A stretch of 64,000 nucleotides of DNA, taken from NCBI GenBank assembly GCA_046049865.1, contig JBJOQO010000003.1, forward strand, positions 1 through 64,000, given 5' to 3'. The notes below the pieces were generated by a model that was not told the origin of the DNA, ran no database searches, and was given only the letters and a program-made list of their open reading frames with translations. The stretch is from JANPCX01 sp046049865. GTDB lineage: Bacteria; Pseudomonadota; Gammaproteobacteria; Burkholderiales; Burkholderiaceae_C. Made by a program: the position numbers and the translations under genes. Each line of letters begins with the position of its first letter. The stretch's first letter is position 1. Shown here piece after piece: positions 1-8,892 of this stretch.

Positions 1-2204
1 AAGAGGTGCTGCACGAAGCCATGAGCAGCCGCTACGCCGAGTACTTCCCAGGTGCTATCAAGAAGGGTGTGGAAGCCGAGTTGCTTGACGAGAAGGTTCT
101 GCAATTCGACCTCAAAAAGTTAGGTGCTGCACTCAAACCAGAGCGCGATCTGCAGTTTGACTACCTGGGCCTGCAAACCCTGTACGACCGTTACTTCCTG
201 CACATTGAAGACAGGCGCATCGAGTTACCCCAAGCCTTCTTCATGCGCGTGGCCATGGGTTTGGCACTGGGCGAGATCGATCGCGAGGCCCGTGCCATTG
301 AGTTCTATGAGGTGCTGTCCAGCTTCGATTTCATGAGTTCGACGCCCACGCTCTTCAACGCTGCTTCACGCCGCTCGCAGCTATCAAGCTGCTACCTCAC
401 ATCCGTGGCGGACGACTTGGATGGCATTTACGAAGCGCTCAAAGAAAACGCACTCCTGTCCAAATTCGCGGGTGGCTTGGGTAATGCGTGGACCAATGTG
501 CGTGCCATGGGCAGCCACATCAAAGGTACCAATGGCAAAAGCCAAGGCGTGGTGCCCTTCTTGAAAGTGGTCAACGACACCGCCGTGGCCGTGAACCAAG
601 GCGGCAAACGCAAAGGGGCGGTCTGCGCCTATTTGGAAACCTGGCACCTCGACATTGAAGAGTTCTTGGAGTTGCGCAAGAACACAGGCGACGACCGCCG
701 CCGCACCCACGACATGAACACGGCCAACTGGATTCCCGATTTGTTCATGAAGCGTGTCATGGAAGGCGGCAACTGGACTTTGTTCTCGCCCAGCACCTGC
801 CCTGATTTGCACGAAAAGTTTGGCAAAGAGTTCGAGCTCGCTTACACCGCCTATGAAGACAAAGTGGCACGTGGCGAGATCAAACTCTTTAAAACAGTGG
901 CTGCGAAAGACCTGTGGCGCAAGATGCTCTCCATGCTGTTCGAGACCGGCCATCCTTGGATCACCTACAAGGACGCCTGCAATGTGCGCTCGCCGCAGCA
1001 GCATGTGGGCGTGATTCACTCCAGCAATTTGTGCACCGAGATCACCCTGAATACCGGCCCCACTGAAATTGCAGTGTGCAACCTGGGATCCGTTAACTTG
1101 GTGCATCACCTGACCGATGGCCCCGATGGCCAAAAGGTGATCGACCAGGTCAAGCTGAAGAAGACCGTGTCCACCGCCATGCGCATGCTGGACAACGTCA
1201 TCGACATCAACTACTACGCCGTCAAAAAAGCACGCGACTCCAACATGCGTCACCGCCCGGTTGGCTTGGGCATCATGGGTTTCCAAGACGCGCTTTATGA
1301 GCTGCGTATTCCTTATGCGTCTGACGCGGCAGTGGCATTTGCCGATCGCAGCATGGAAGCGGTTTGTTATCACGCCTACTGGGCTTCCACAGAACTCGCG
1401 CAAGAGCGTGGTCGCTACAGCAGCTACCGCGGCTCCTTGTGGGACCGCGGCATCTTGCCCATCGACTCGATTGATCTGTTGGCACAAGAGCGTGGTGGGT
1501 ATGTGGAGGTGGATCGCTCGTCCACCCTGGACTGGACGCCGCTGCGTCAGCGCATTGCCGAGTACGGCATGCGCAACTCCAACTGCGTGGCGATTGCGCC
1601 TACTGCCACCATCTCCAACATCATCGGTGTGGCCGCGTCGATTGAACCTTCGTTTGGCAATCTCTCGGTGAAGTCCAATCTTTCTGGCGAATTCACCATC
1701 GTCAACGAACACCTGGTGCGTGACTTGAAGCGCCTGGGTTTGTGGGACGACGTGATGGTCATGGACTTGAAGCACTTTGACGGCTCCTTGCGCCGCATCG
1801 ACCGCGTGCCCGAAGAACTCAAGGCGCTTTACGCCACCGCGTTTGAAGTGGAAACGCAGTGGTTGGTCGAGGCCGGTGCGCGTCGCCAGAAATGGATAGA
1901 CCAAGCGCAGTCGCTCAACATTTACATGGCCGGTGCGTCGGGCAAGAAGCTGGATGAGACCTACAAACTCGCCTGGTTGCGTGGCCTCAAGACCACCTAT
2001 TACCTGCGCACGGTGGGTGCCACCCACGCCGAAAAATCCACGGTGAGCCGAGGTCAGCTCAACTCTGTGTCGAGTCATGCAAGCGCTTCATCTGCGGCCA
2101 ATGCGGCACCTGCGGCGGTGGATGTGATGGACGTGTCGGCAGACCCCGCAACCGACATCAAGTTTTGCGCCATTGATGATCCTGGTTGCGAAGCCTGTCA
2201 GTGA
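1..2204 (+). CDS. nrdA: Ribonucleoside-diphosphate reductase alpha subunit, 5' partial
   Basis: Large subunit of class Ia ribonucleotide reductase, which reduces ribonucleoside diphosphates to deoxy forms in the cytoplasm together with NrdB. The frame is open at the left edge (codons begin at base 3). About 730 residues of the C-terminal part are present, so the N-terminal ATP-cone region lies outside the window. Numbering from the GTG at base 6, the redox cysteine is C129 in SSCYLTSV. The catalytic N-x-C-x-E set is N341/C343/E345 in SNLCTEI, and the partner cysteine is C358 in AVCNLGSVNL. The C-terminal dithiol tail GCEACQ, which passes electrons from thioredoxin or glutaredoxin, is intact. 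nrdB follows 171 bp downstream on the same strand. The truncation is a window effect, not decay. Confidence 0.97.
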   Translation, partial: EVLHEAMSSRYAEYFPGAIKKGVEAELLDEKVLQFDLKKLGAALKPERDLQFDYLGLQTLYDRYFLHIEDRRIELPQAFFMRVAMGLALGEIDREARAIEFYEVLSSFDFMSSTPTLFNAASRRSQLSSCYLTSVADDLDGIYEALKENALLSKFAGGLGNAWTNVRAMGSHIKGTNGKSQGVVPFLKVVNDTAVAVNQGGKRKGAVCAYLETWHLDIEEFLELRKNTGDDRRRTHDMNTANWIPDLFMKRVMEGGNWTLFSPSTCPDLHEKFGKEFELAYTAYEDKVARGEIKLFKTVAAKDLWRKMLSMLFETGHPWITYKDACNVRSPQQHVGVIHSSNLCTEITLNTGPTEIAVCNLGSVNLVHHLTDGPDGQKVIDQVKLKKTVSTAMRMLDNVIDINYYAVKKARDSNMRHRPVGLGIMGFQDALYELRIPYASDAAVAFADRSMEAVCYHAYWASTELAQERGRYSSYRGSLWDRGILPIDSIDLLAQERGGYVEVDRSSTLDWTPLRQRIAEYGMRNSNCVAIAPTATISNIIGVAASIEPSFGNLSVKSNLSGEFTIVNEHLVRDLKRLGLWDDVMVMDLKHFDGSLRRIDRVPEELKALYATAFEVETQWLVEAGARRQKWIDQAQSLNIYMAGASGKKLDETYKLAWLRGLKTTYYLRTVGATHAEKSTVSRGQLNSVSSHASASSAANAAPAAVDVMDVSADPATDIKFCAIDDPGCEACQ

Positions 2205-2375
2205 AAAAAGAGCAGCACACCACGCACTGTTGATGCGCTCTAACGCAGCCCACGCGACTCGACCAACGATGCGATGACGCAACAATGGACAACATCGAAG
2301 TGGCTCTGATGTCAACAAGTGCTTGGTGTTTCGACACAACACTCCGATAATTCAACCGTTCAGGAAACACACACC

Positions 2376-3596
2376 ATGCTGGTCTGGGAAGAAGAAATCA
2401 GTCCTTCGTCATCGAATGCAACGATCCCCGTGCAAGGCTCGGCTCACGCCCAGCAGGTTGCGCGAGCAGCTTCTCCGTCGGCGGCGTTTTCTGCACCTGC
2501 TGTTCAAACGCCAGTGGCTGACTCAGCGCCAGCCAAGAAGGACGTAGCAGCTGTTGGTGCCACGACAAGCGCGACACATCGCCGTGTCACAGCAGCAGAC
2601 AAACGCATCATCAATGGGCAAACCGACGTCAATCAGTTGGTGCCGTTCAAATACAAATGGGCTTGGGAAAAGTACTTGGCCACTTGTGCCAATCATTGGA
2701 TGCCGCAAGAGGTCAATATGTCTCGCGACATTGCCTTGTGGAAAGACCCCAATGGCCTCACGCCCGATGAGCGCCGCATCATCACGCGCAATCTGGGTTT
2801 CTTCGTGACGGCCGACTCACTGGCTGCCAACAATATTGTGCTCGGCACCTATCGCCACATCACGGCCCCGGAATGCAGGCAGTTTTTGCTGCGCCAAGCA
2901 TTTGAAGAAGCCATCCACACCCACGCCTACCAGTACATCGTCGAATCGTTGGGCTTGGATGAAGGCGAAATTTTCAACGCCTACAACGAGGTGCAGTCCA
3001 TTCGCGACAAGGACGAGTTCCTGATCCCCTTCATTGAAGCGATCATGGACCCCAACTTCCACACCGGCACACCCGAAACCGATCAAACCTTGCTCAAGAG
3101 TTTGATTGTTTTTGCGTGTTTGATGGAAGGCATGTTCTTCTACGTAGGCTTCACGCAAATTTTGTCCATGGGTCGCCAGAATAAAATGACGGGTGCTGCT
3201 GAGCAGTACCAGTACATCTTGCGCGACGAATCCATGCACTGCAATTTCGGTATCGACCTGATCAACCAGATCAAACTCGAGAACCCCCATTTGTGGACGT
3301 CCGAGTTCAAGGCCGAGATCAAGGCCTTGTTCTTGAAAGCAGTTGAGCTGGAGTATCGCTACGCTGAAGACACCATGCCGCGTGGCGTGCTTGGGCTCAA
3401 TGCGTCCATGTTCAAAGGTTATTTGCGTTACATCGCCAACCGGCGTGCCACGCAAATTGGTTTGGAAGAGCTCTTCCCGAACGAGGAAAACCCGTTCCCA
3501 TGGATGAGCGAAATGATCGACCTGAAAAAGGAGCGCAATTTTTTTGAGACGCGTGTCATCGAATACCAATCCGGTGGCGCACTCTCTTGGGATTGA
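2376..3596 (+). CDS. nrdB: Ribonucleoside-diphosphate reductase beta subunit
   Basis: Radical-generating small subunit of class Ia ribonucleotide reductase, 406 residues. I chose the ATG at 2376 (MLVWEEEI) over an upstream in-frame start because AGGAA lies nine bases before it. The first 85 or so residues are a low-complexity Ala/Ser/Pro extension, longer than in E. coli NrdB. The diiron and tyrosyl-radical signature is visible: E178, H181 and Y185 in FEEAIHTHAY, then E285 and H288 in RDESMHCNFG. The spacing matches E. coli E115/H118/Y122 and E238/H241. It pairs with nrdA just upstream, and the two are probably cotranscribed. Confidence 0.96.
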   Translation: MLVWEEEISPSSSNATIPVQGSAHAQQVARAASPSAAFSAPAVQTPVADSAPAKKDVAAVGATTSATHRRVTAADKRIINGQTDVNQLVPFKYKWAWEKYLATCANHWMPQEVNMSRDIALWKDPNGLTPDERRIITRNLGFFVTADSLAANNIVLGTYRHITAPECRQFLLRQAFEEAIHTHAYQYIVESLGLDEGEIFNAYNEVQSIRDKDEFLIPFIEAIMDPNFHTGTPETDQTLLKSLIVFACLMEGMFFYVGFTQILSMGRQNKMTGAAEQYQYILRDESMHCNFGIDLINQIKLENPHLWTSEFKAEIKALFLKAVELEYRYAEDTMPRGVLGLNASMFKGYLRYIANRRATQIGLEELFPNEENPFPWMSEMIDLKKERNFFETRVIEYQSGGALSWD

Positions 3597-3602
3597 CGAC
3601 TT

Positions 3603-3623
3603 CTTGAACCAATAAGGTTCAAG
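3603..3623 (+). terminator. Possible hairpin terminator after nrdB
   Basis: An 8-bp perfect inverted repeat (CTTGAACC, loop AATAA, GGTTCAAG) starts seven bases after the nrdB stop codon. It has no U-rich tail, so it may be only an mRNA 3'-end stabilising hairpin. The rest of the 3597-3844 gap holds no gene I can support. Confidence 0.35.
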
Positions 3624-3844
3624 GTCGTGTAGGTGTGTGAAAGTGAGCGGTCAAGAATTCGCAAGGCGTGAAGCAACGACACAAGAAGCGTTGCCCACGA
3701 TTTGCAACCCCATTCATCGTACCGGGGCGCCCCTCCTGGGCAGACTTTCGGGTGATGAATAGCTGTCTGGCAATGGCAAGCGCTGCAAAAGGCAATCGCT
3801 GGTGCTCGGACAGTTCTCTTGTAACTTGATCAAGGAGAAATGTA

Positions 3845-4300
3845 ATGGCAACTGCGAAAAAGGCTCCGGCCAAAAAAGCGCCCGCTAAAAAAGCGGCAGT
3901 GAAAAAAGCCCCTGCGAAAAAAGCAGCGGTGAAGAAGGCAGCACCGAAAAAGGCAGCAGCGAAAAAAGCGGCTCCTAAGAAAGTAGCTGCTAAGAAAGTC
4001 GTGAAGAAAGCTGCGCCGAAGAAAGTTGCAGCGAAGAAGGCCGCACCTAAGAAGGTTGCAGCGAAGAAAGTCGTCAAGAAAGCCGCTGCTCCTAAGAAAG
4101 CTGCTGCCAAGAAGGCTGCTCCTAAGAAAGCTGCTCCTAAGAAAGCTGCTGCTAAGAAGCCTGCTGCGAAAAAGCCCGCAGCGAAAAAAGCGGCGAAAAA
4201 GCCCGCAGCTAAGGCCCCTGCCCCTGCTGCTGCCCCTGCTGCGAAGACGGCGCTCAGCCCTCAAGCGGCTTGGCCTTTCCCAACGGGCAACAAGCCTTAA
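3845..4300 (+). CDS. Lys/Ala-rich histone H1-like protein
   Basis: A 151-residue, extremely basic protein built from irregular repeats of AAKK, APKK and PAKK, with two copies of a VVKKAA variant. It ends in a Pro/Ala stretch and the non-basic tail SPQAAWPFPTGNKP. This architecture fits the bacterial H1-like family (Bordetella BpH1 and AlgP/AlgR3 type), which binds DNA non-specifically and is thought to help compact the nucleoid. The start is clear: AAGGAG lies seven bases before the ATG. The gene is monocistronic, with a strong terminator directly after it. The repeat makes the coding DNA low-complexity, so copy number could vary between strains. Confidence 0.88.
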   Translation: MATAKKAPAKKAPAKKAAVKKAPAKKAAVKKAAPKKAAAKKAAPKKVAAKKVVKKAAPKKVAAKKAAPKKVAAKKVVKKAAAPKKAAAKKAAPKKAAPKKAAAKKPAAKKPAAKKAAKKPAAKAPAPAAAPAAKTALSPQAAWPFPTGNKP

Positions 4301-4317
4301 GCTTGTTCGTACTCGTC

Positions 4318-4347
4318 AAAAACCCGGCCTCGGCCGGGTTTTTTTAT
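4318..4347. terminator. Rho-independent terminator, probably bidirectional
   Basis: Stem AACCCGGCC/GGCCGGGTT at 4321-4329 and 4332-4340 is followed by seven T on the plus strand and preceded by a run of A. It can therefore end both the H1-like gene and the convergent PfkB kinase transcript. Confidence 0.9.
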
Positions 4348-4436
4348 CGCTAAGAATGCTCTGCACGGCTCGTTGCGGATCGAGGCAACACGGACTCGCG
4401 AGAGTGATGCAGGCCATCCTCAATCTCTCTTGTGCA

Positions 4437-5342
4437 TTAAACGCCCAGTTGCGCACGATCCAGGACATGGTTCTGGCCCCCACGAGAAGCGATCTTCAGT
4501 GCACCCAATCGGTTGCCCAGCTGGGCGCACCGCTGCAACTCCCAATCACGCTCCAGGCCATACAGCAACGCAGCGCGAAACGCGTCGCCACAACCTGTGG
4601 GGTCAACCACCTCCGTGGCGGTCACACCGGCGATATGCTGGCGTTGCCCTTGCTGCCACAGCTCGCACCCATCGCCACCCAAGGTGACGACCACGCCGCG
4701 CAGATGGCTGCGTGAGAGCGACTCCAAGGTGTGCCCAGTTCTGTCGCACAACATGCGGGCTTCATAGTCGTTCAAAGCCACCCAGGTGGCCTGGGCGATG
4801 AAGTCTTTGAGTTCGGGCCCGTCAAACATGGGCAAACCTTGGCCTGGATCGAAGATGAAGGGAATGTTGGCTGCTTTGAGTTGCGCCGCATGTTGCAGCA
4901 TCGCATCGCGCCCGTCAGGTGCGACGATGGCGATGCCAATGCTGGAATCCGCTGGCACTGCGGTGAGGTGGGCTGATTGCATGGCACCGGGGTGAAACGC
5001 AGTGATCTGGTTGTTGTCGGTGTCAGTGATGATGATGGCTTGTGCGGTGTAGTGGTCGGCCACGCTGCGGACATGGTTGGTATTGACCCCCCAGGTTTGC
5101 AGGCGCTGAACATATTCAGCCCCGTCGTTGCCAACTGCGGCCATCACAACCGCCTGCCCACCCAGTGCGGCCAGGTTGTAGGCAATGTTGCCTGCGCACC
5201 CGCCAAACTCTCTTCGCAGCGTGGGGACGAGAAATGACACATTCAAGATGTGTACCTGCTCCGGCAAAATTTGCTGCGCAAACCGTCCGGGAAACATGGT
5301 GATGGTGTCGAAGGCAAGAGAGCCACAAATGAGTGCCGACAT
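4437..5342 (-). CDS. PfkB-family carbohydrate/nucleoside kinase
   Basis: Ribokinase/adenosine-kinase (PfkB) superfamily enzyme, 301 residues, predicted to phosphorylate a sugar or nucleoside with ATP. The ATG at 5342 (MSALICGSLAFD) is preferred over an upstream in-frame start because GGAG lies five bases ahead of it. Visible features are the N-terminal Gly-rich substrate motif FGGCAGNIAYNLAALG and the C-terminal anion-hole and catalytic signature DPTGCGDAFRAAL, whose Asp in GCGD is the expected base. The substrate cannot be told from sequence; many close relatives are annotated as adenosine kinase. It is the last gene of the minus-strand run, 69 bp after the DUF3426 gene, and faces the shared terminator. 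Confidence 0.85.
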   Translation of the reverse strand: MSALICGSLAFDTITMFPGRFAQQILPEQVHILNVSFLVPTLRREFGGCAGNIAYNLAALGGQAVVMAAVGNDGAEYVQRLQTWGVNTNHVRSVADHYTAQAIIITDTDNNQITAFHPGAMQSAHLTAVPADSSIGIAIVAPDGRDAMLQHAAQLKAANIPFIFDPGQGLPMFDGPELKDFIAQATWVALNDYEARMLCDRTGHTLESLSRSHLRGVVVTLGGDGCELWQQGQRQHIAGVTATEVVDPTGCGDAFRAALLYGLERDWELQRCAQLGNRLGALKIASRGGQNHVLDRAQLGV

Positions 5343-5411
5343 GAAAACTCCAGAACGATTGAAAAACCCGCTCAACGTTTCACGCCGTGAGCGGACAAGA
5401 GGCAGTGAAAT

Positions 5412-6449
5412 TCAGGGGTAGAACACCTCAACCGTGTAGCCGTTGACGCGTGGATTGGCTGACTTGAGCACCAGCGCCAAGGTCACCTCGCTGTTGGCCG
5501 CGACGGTGTCTGGGCGCACTTGAAAATCTGAAGGGTGCAAGGTGCGTCTGGCAAGCAACTGACCCGCACCGTCGTTGACACTCAGGTCCACGGACGGCGG
5601 CCGAACACTCAGATGCCCCCGATTACGCAGCGTGACCGACAAACGATAGGCATCACTGCTCTGCGGCAGTCGGTTGAGCGCGGACGTCTCTACCGTGATG
5701 TCATTGATGGAGCGCAAGGTCTCTACCTGGCAATGCAGCCACCCGCACCATTGGGACAGGTAGGGTGTGCTCGCTGGAATCTCTGCCGCCAAACGGTCAC
5801 GCCAGTGGTGAGCGACCTGCAGGCCCAAAGTGACAGCCATGAACAAGGATGCCAAAGACAACAACCACCGAGCACGCGGAGATTTCCAGCGCGCTTGGCG
5901 GTCGGCATGACGAACAAAAGCAGGTGTTTCGTCAGTGGGCAGGGGCGGGGTGTAGTCGGCCTGTGGCTTGGCGCTAGATCGTTGGGGCGTCTGGGGTATG
6001 TCTTCTTCCGCCATCAGATCGGAATCGAATTGCGCATCGGCGAACTCGTTGCGATCTCGGCGTTTCACCAAATCAGAGGGCGTTTGATCGGGATTTTTTC
6101 GGTGCGGGCCGAACAAGCTGCGCGAAAACTCGTCATGTTCGTCGGCGGCCTCTTGTGGTGGGTCGTCGACCTCCACGTCCCTCTTTTGTTCGATCGGAGG
6201 CGGCGCCTCACCGGCATCAATGACGTCTGTGCGCGCTTGTGCCGACAGTCCGGGAAGTGTGGGGCGCACCACGGGTTGTCGCACCCCGCCAATGATGGTG
6301 TCGCCATTGAGCTCAAACAGCTCTTCGAGCGCGTTGAACACGGTGTCGCAACGCCCGCAGCGCACCCAGCCTGTGGAGACCTTGAGCTGGTCTTGAACAA
6401 CCTTGAAGACGGTGCCGCAAGCGGTGCAACGGGTGGCCAGGCTGCTCAT
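5412..6449 (-). CDS. DUF3426 zinc-ribbon membrane protein
   Basis: A 345-residue protein of unknown function. An N-terminal zinc ribbon of the MJ0042 type has two CxxC pairs (C8/C11 and C31/C34, motifs RCTACGTVF and VRCGRCDTVF). A long acidic, probably disordered linker follows, then one transmembrane segment near the middle (WLLSLASLFMAVTLGLQVA), and a C-terminal DUF3426 domain that should lie in the periplasm. The zinc ribbon would be cytoplasmic. It begins seven bases after prmA ends and is very likely cotranscribed with it, an association common in Burkholderiales. No catalytic motif is seen. Confidence 0.85.
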   Translation of the reverse strand: MSSLATRCTACGTVFKVVQDQLKVSTGWVRCGRCDTVFNALEELFELNGDTIIGGVRQPVVRPTLPGLSAQARTDVIDAGEAPPPIEQKRDVEVDDPPQEAADEHDEFSRSLFGPHRKNPDQTPSDLVKRRDRNEFADAQFDSDLMAEEDIPQTPQRSSAKPQADYTPPLPTDETPAFVRHADRQARWKSPRARWLLSLASLFMAVTLGLQVAHHWRDRLAAEIPASTPYLSQWCGWLHCQVETLRSINDITVETSALNRLPQSSDAYRLSVTLRNRGHLSVRPPSVDLSVNDGAGQLLARRTLHPSDFQVRPDTVAANSEVTLALVLKSANPRVNGYTVEVFYP

Positions 6450-6456
6450 ACCGGAA

Positions 6457-7353
6457 TCATGCCATGCGGCCTGTCATCAAAATCCATCCGTCTTGGCTGT
6501 CTGCGACTTGTAGCGACAACCATGGTGCATAGGCCTGTATCAACTCGTCGGCTTGTCGCTCCAGTATGCCGGCCAAAACCAAATCACCGCCTTGGGCAAC
6601 GTGGCCGCATAACAGCGGAGCCAGCAACTTCAACGGCGTTGCCAGAATGTTGGCCAACACCACGGCGTACTGTCCCGTGCAGGCGTCGGGCAGACCGGCC
6701 TTTAGCGCGACACCGTTGGCCTGTGCATTGGCTAGGCTGGATGCCACGGCAGCCGGGTCGATGTCCACGGCGTCGATGTTGGTGGCACCGTGTAGCGCAG
6801 CGCCAATAGCCAAAATGCCGGAGCCACATCCGTAGTCGAGCACCCGGCAGCCCGCTTGATCAAACCGGCCCTGCCTCGCGATCCAGCGCAAACACATGCG
6901 TGTGGTGGGGTGGGTGCCGGTGCCAAACGCAAGGCCCGGATCCAAACGAATCACCCGTTGCGCCTGGGACGGCGGCTCATGCCAAGTGGGAACAATCCAA
7001 AAGGTGGGTGTAATTTCCACCGGGGCAAACTGCGATTGCGTGATTCGCACCCAGTCTTGCTCAGGCACTTCCCGCAACTGCTGGACATGCAGTTCGCTCG
7101 TGCCCTCTTGTGCCAAGAGCAAGGTGGCGGCTTCTGTGGCCGCAGCCTCGGTCGCAAACAGCGCCTTGACGACGGAACGTTGCCAGCCCTGCTGGGTAAC
7201 AGGCATACCGGGCTCACCGAACAGAGCACGCTCTTCAGGCGTGTCGGCATCGAAATCCTCTACCGATACCGAGAGCGCGTCTAACTCGTCCATCAGCGCA
7301 TCAGACACCCATTCCACTGACGCTTCTGGTGCCAATAACAACAGCTCAAACAT
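6457..7353 (-). CDS. prmA: Ribosomal protein L11 methyltransferase
   Basis: SAM-dependent methyltransferase that trimethylates ribosomal protein L11, 298 residues. The N-terminal L11-recognition domain (MFELLLLAPEASVEW) is followed by a class I methyltransferase fold. SAM-binding motif I is LDYGCGSGILAIGA, an acidic residue follows in AVDIDP, and the substrate-side motif is LANILATPL. The ATG at 7353 is taken as the start; a TTG three codons upstream has no usable ribosome-binding site. It follows accC in the common betaproteobacterial order accB-accC-prmA. The 177-bp gap before it holds only a small palindrome (CGATACC/GGTATCG, 7441-7458) and no gene. Confidence 0.94.
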   Translation of the reverse strand: MFELLLLAPEASVEWVSDALMDELDALSVSVEDFDADTPEERALFGEPGMPVTQQGWQRSVVKALFATEAAATEAATLLLAQEGTSELHVQQLREVPEQDWVRITQSQFAPVEITPTFWIVPTWHEPPSQAQRVIRLDPGLAFGTGTHPTTRMCLRWIARQGRFDQAGCRVLDYGCGSGILAIGAALHGATNIDAVDIDPAAVASSLANAQANGVALKAGLPDACTGQYAVVLANILATPLKLLAPLLCGHVAQGGDLVLAGILERQADELIQAYAPWLSLQVADSQDGWILMTGRMA

Positions 7354-7530
7354 GATGCTCAATGCCCCTAGTTTCGTGCGTCAAAAATATCAAGATATGA
7401 AAACGTGTCTTCGCCCCGATGGCGGCGTTGCAAATCCGCGCGATACCACAAGGTATCGCTGTGGTTTGCGCCTTGCCCTCGGAGCAAATCCATCATTTTC
7501 ATTTTGTCTCGATATTCCTGACTCACGACA

Positions 7531-8880
7531 CTAGCGTTGGTGTTTACTCAGCCAACCTTCCAGGTAGTGAATGCTGGTGCCACCTTCCATGAACTTGGCA
7601 TCCACCATCAATTCACGGTGCAGAGGAATGTTGGTTTGAATGCCCTCGACCACGGTTTCTGACAACGCGATGCTCATGCGCGCCATGGCCTGCTGGCGGG
7701 TATCACCATGGGTGATGATTTTCCCGATCATCGAGTCGTAGTTCGGCGGGACAAAGTAGTTCGTGTAGATATGGGAGTCCACCCGAACGCCGGGGCCACC
7801 GGGGGCGTGCCACATCGTGATTCGTCCAGGAGAGGGCACGAATTTGTAAGGGTCTTCCGCATTCACACGGCACTCAATGGCGTGGCCACGCAATTGAATA
7901 TCACGTTGGGCAAAGGGAAGTTTCTCGCCCGCCGCCACGCGAATTTGGGTTTGAACGATGTCGATGCCCGTGACCAGTTCCGTCACAGGGTGCTCCACCT
8001 GCACGCGGGTATTCATTTCAATGAAGAAAAACTCGCCGTTCTCGTACAGAAACTCAAACGTGCCCGCACCGCGGTAGCCGATTTTTTTGCACGCGGCCAC
8101 GCAACGTTCACCGATTTTCTCGATGACCTTCCGAGGAATGCCTGGAGCAGGCGCTTCTTCAATGACTTTTTGGTGGCGGCGCTGCATGGAGCAGTCACGT
8201 TCACCCAACCAGACCGCATTGCGGTGCTGGTCGGCCAAGATTTGAATCTCAATGTGCCGCGGGTTCTCCAGGAACTTTTCCATGTAGACCGCTGGGTTGC
8301 TGAACGCTGCGCCGGCTTCAGCACGCGTGGTCTGCACCGCATGGATCAGCGCCGCCTCTGTGTGCACCACCCGCATGCCGCGTCCACCGCCACCGCCCGC
8401 CGCTTTGATGATGACGGGATAACCAATGGCGCGGGCCTGGCGAATGATTTCTTTCGGGTCTTCCGGTAGCGCACCTTCTGAACCCGGGACACAAGGCACG
8501 CCCGACTTGATCATGGCCTGCTTGGCGGATACCTTGTCACCCATGATGCGAATGGATTCGGGCGTGGGCCCAATGAAGGCGAATCCACTGCGTTCGACGC
8601 GCTCGGCAAAGTCGGCATTTTCAGATAGGAAACCGTAGCCGGGGTGGATGGCTTCAGCGTCGGTCACCTCAGCCGTGGCAATGATGGCCGGCATATTGAG
8701 GTAGCTCTGAGCGGACGAGGCGGGGCCAATACACACAGCCTCTTCAGCCAGCTTCACATACTTGGCCTCACGGTCGGCTTCGGAATAAACCACGACCGCT
8801 TTGATGCCCATTTCGCGGCAGGCGCGTTGGATGCGGAGCGCGATTTCGCCTCGATTAGCAATAAGTATTTTTTTGAACAT
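7531..8880 (-). CDS. accC: Biotin carboxylase subunit of acetyl-CoA carboxylase
   Basis: Carboxylates the biotin of AccB using ATP and bicarbonate, the first half-reaction of fatty-acid synthesis. At 449 residues it matches the usual AccC length. The N-terminal domain opens with MFKKILIANRGEIALR. The ATP-grasp domain has the Gly-rich loop KAAGGGGGRGMRVV and the metal and bicarbonate signature EMNTRVQVEHPVTE. The start is the ATG at 8880. Unusually, the first 35 bases are nearly repeated 114 bp upstream, so a second ATG with the same N-terminal codons precedes the gene (see the repeat and small-ORF entries). accB is 136 bp upstream and prmA downstream. Confidence 0.97.
   Translation of the reverse strand: MFKKILIANRGEIALRIQRACREMGIKAVVVYSEADREAKYVKLAEEAVCIGPASSAQSYLNMPAIIATAEVTDAEAIHPGYGFLSENADFAERVERSGFAFIGPTPESIRIMGDKVSAKQAMIKSGVPCVPGSEGALPEDPKEIIRQARAIGYPVIIKAAGGGGGRGMRVVHTEAALIHAVQTTRAEAGAAFSNPAVYMEKFLENPRHIEIQILADQHRNAVWLGERDCSMQRRHQKVIEEAPAPGIPRKVIEKIGERCVAACKKIGYRGAGTFEFLYENGEFFFIEMNTRVQVEHPVTELVTGIDIVQTQIRVAAGEKLPFAQRDIQLRGHAIECRVNAEDPYKFVPSPGRITMWHAPGGPGVRVDSHIYTNYFVPPNYDSMIGKIITHGDTRQQAMARMSIALSETVVEGIQTNIPLHRELMVDAKFMEGGTSIHYLEGWLSKHQR
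8846..8880 (-). repeat. Direct repeat copy 1: true 5' end of accC
   Basis: This is the first 35 bases of accC (minus strand, starting at the ATG). It matches 32 of 35 bases of the copy at 8960-8994. All three differences are transitions and both copies encode MFKKILIANRG. Confidence 0.9.
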
Positions 8881-8892
8881 AAGTGCCTCGGC

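Noticed and set aside
384..2078. 564-codon open frame antisense to nrdA
   Set aside because: It mirrors the strongly conserved nrdA coding frame. Its residue composition (His/Val/Gly-rich) is typical of an antisense shadow, and no family motif is seen.
1..2204. Truncated nrdA as a pseudogene
   Set aside because: The frame is open at the window edge and all visible active-site residues are intact, so the loss is only the window boundary.
2817..3569. 250-codon antisense frame over nrdB
   Set aside because: Shadow of a conserved gene; no ribosome-binding site and no recognised motif.
5535..6809. 424-codon antisense frame over the DUF3426 and prmA genes
   Set aside because: It overlaps two well-supported genes on the other strand and lacks any family signature.
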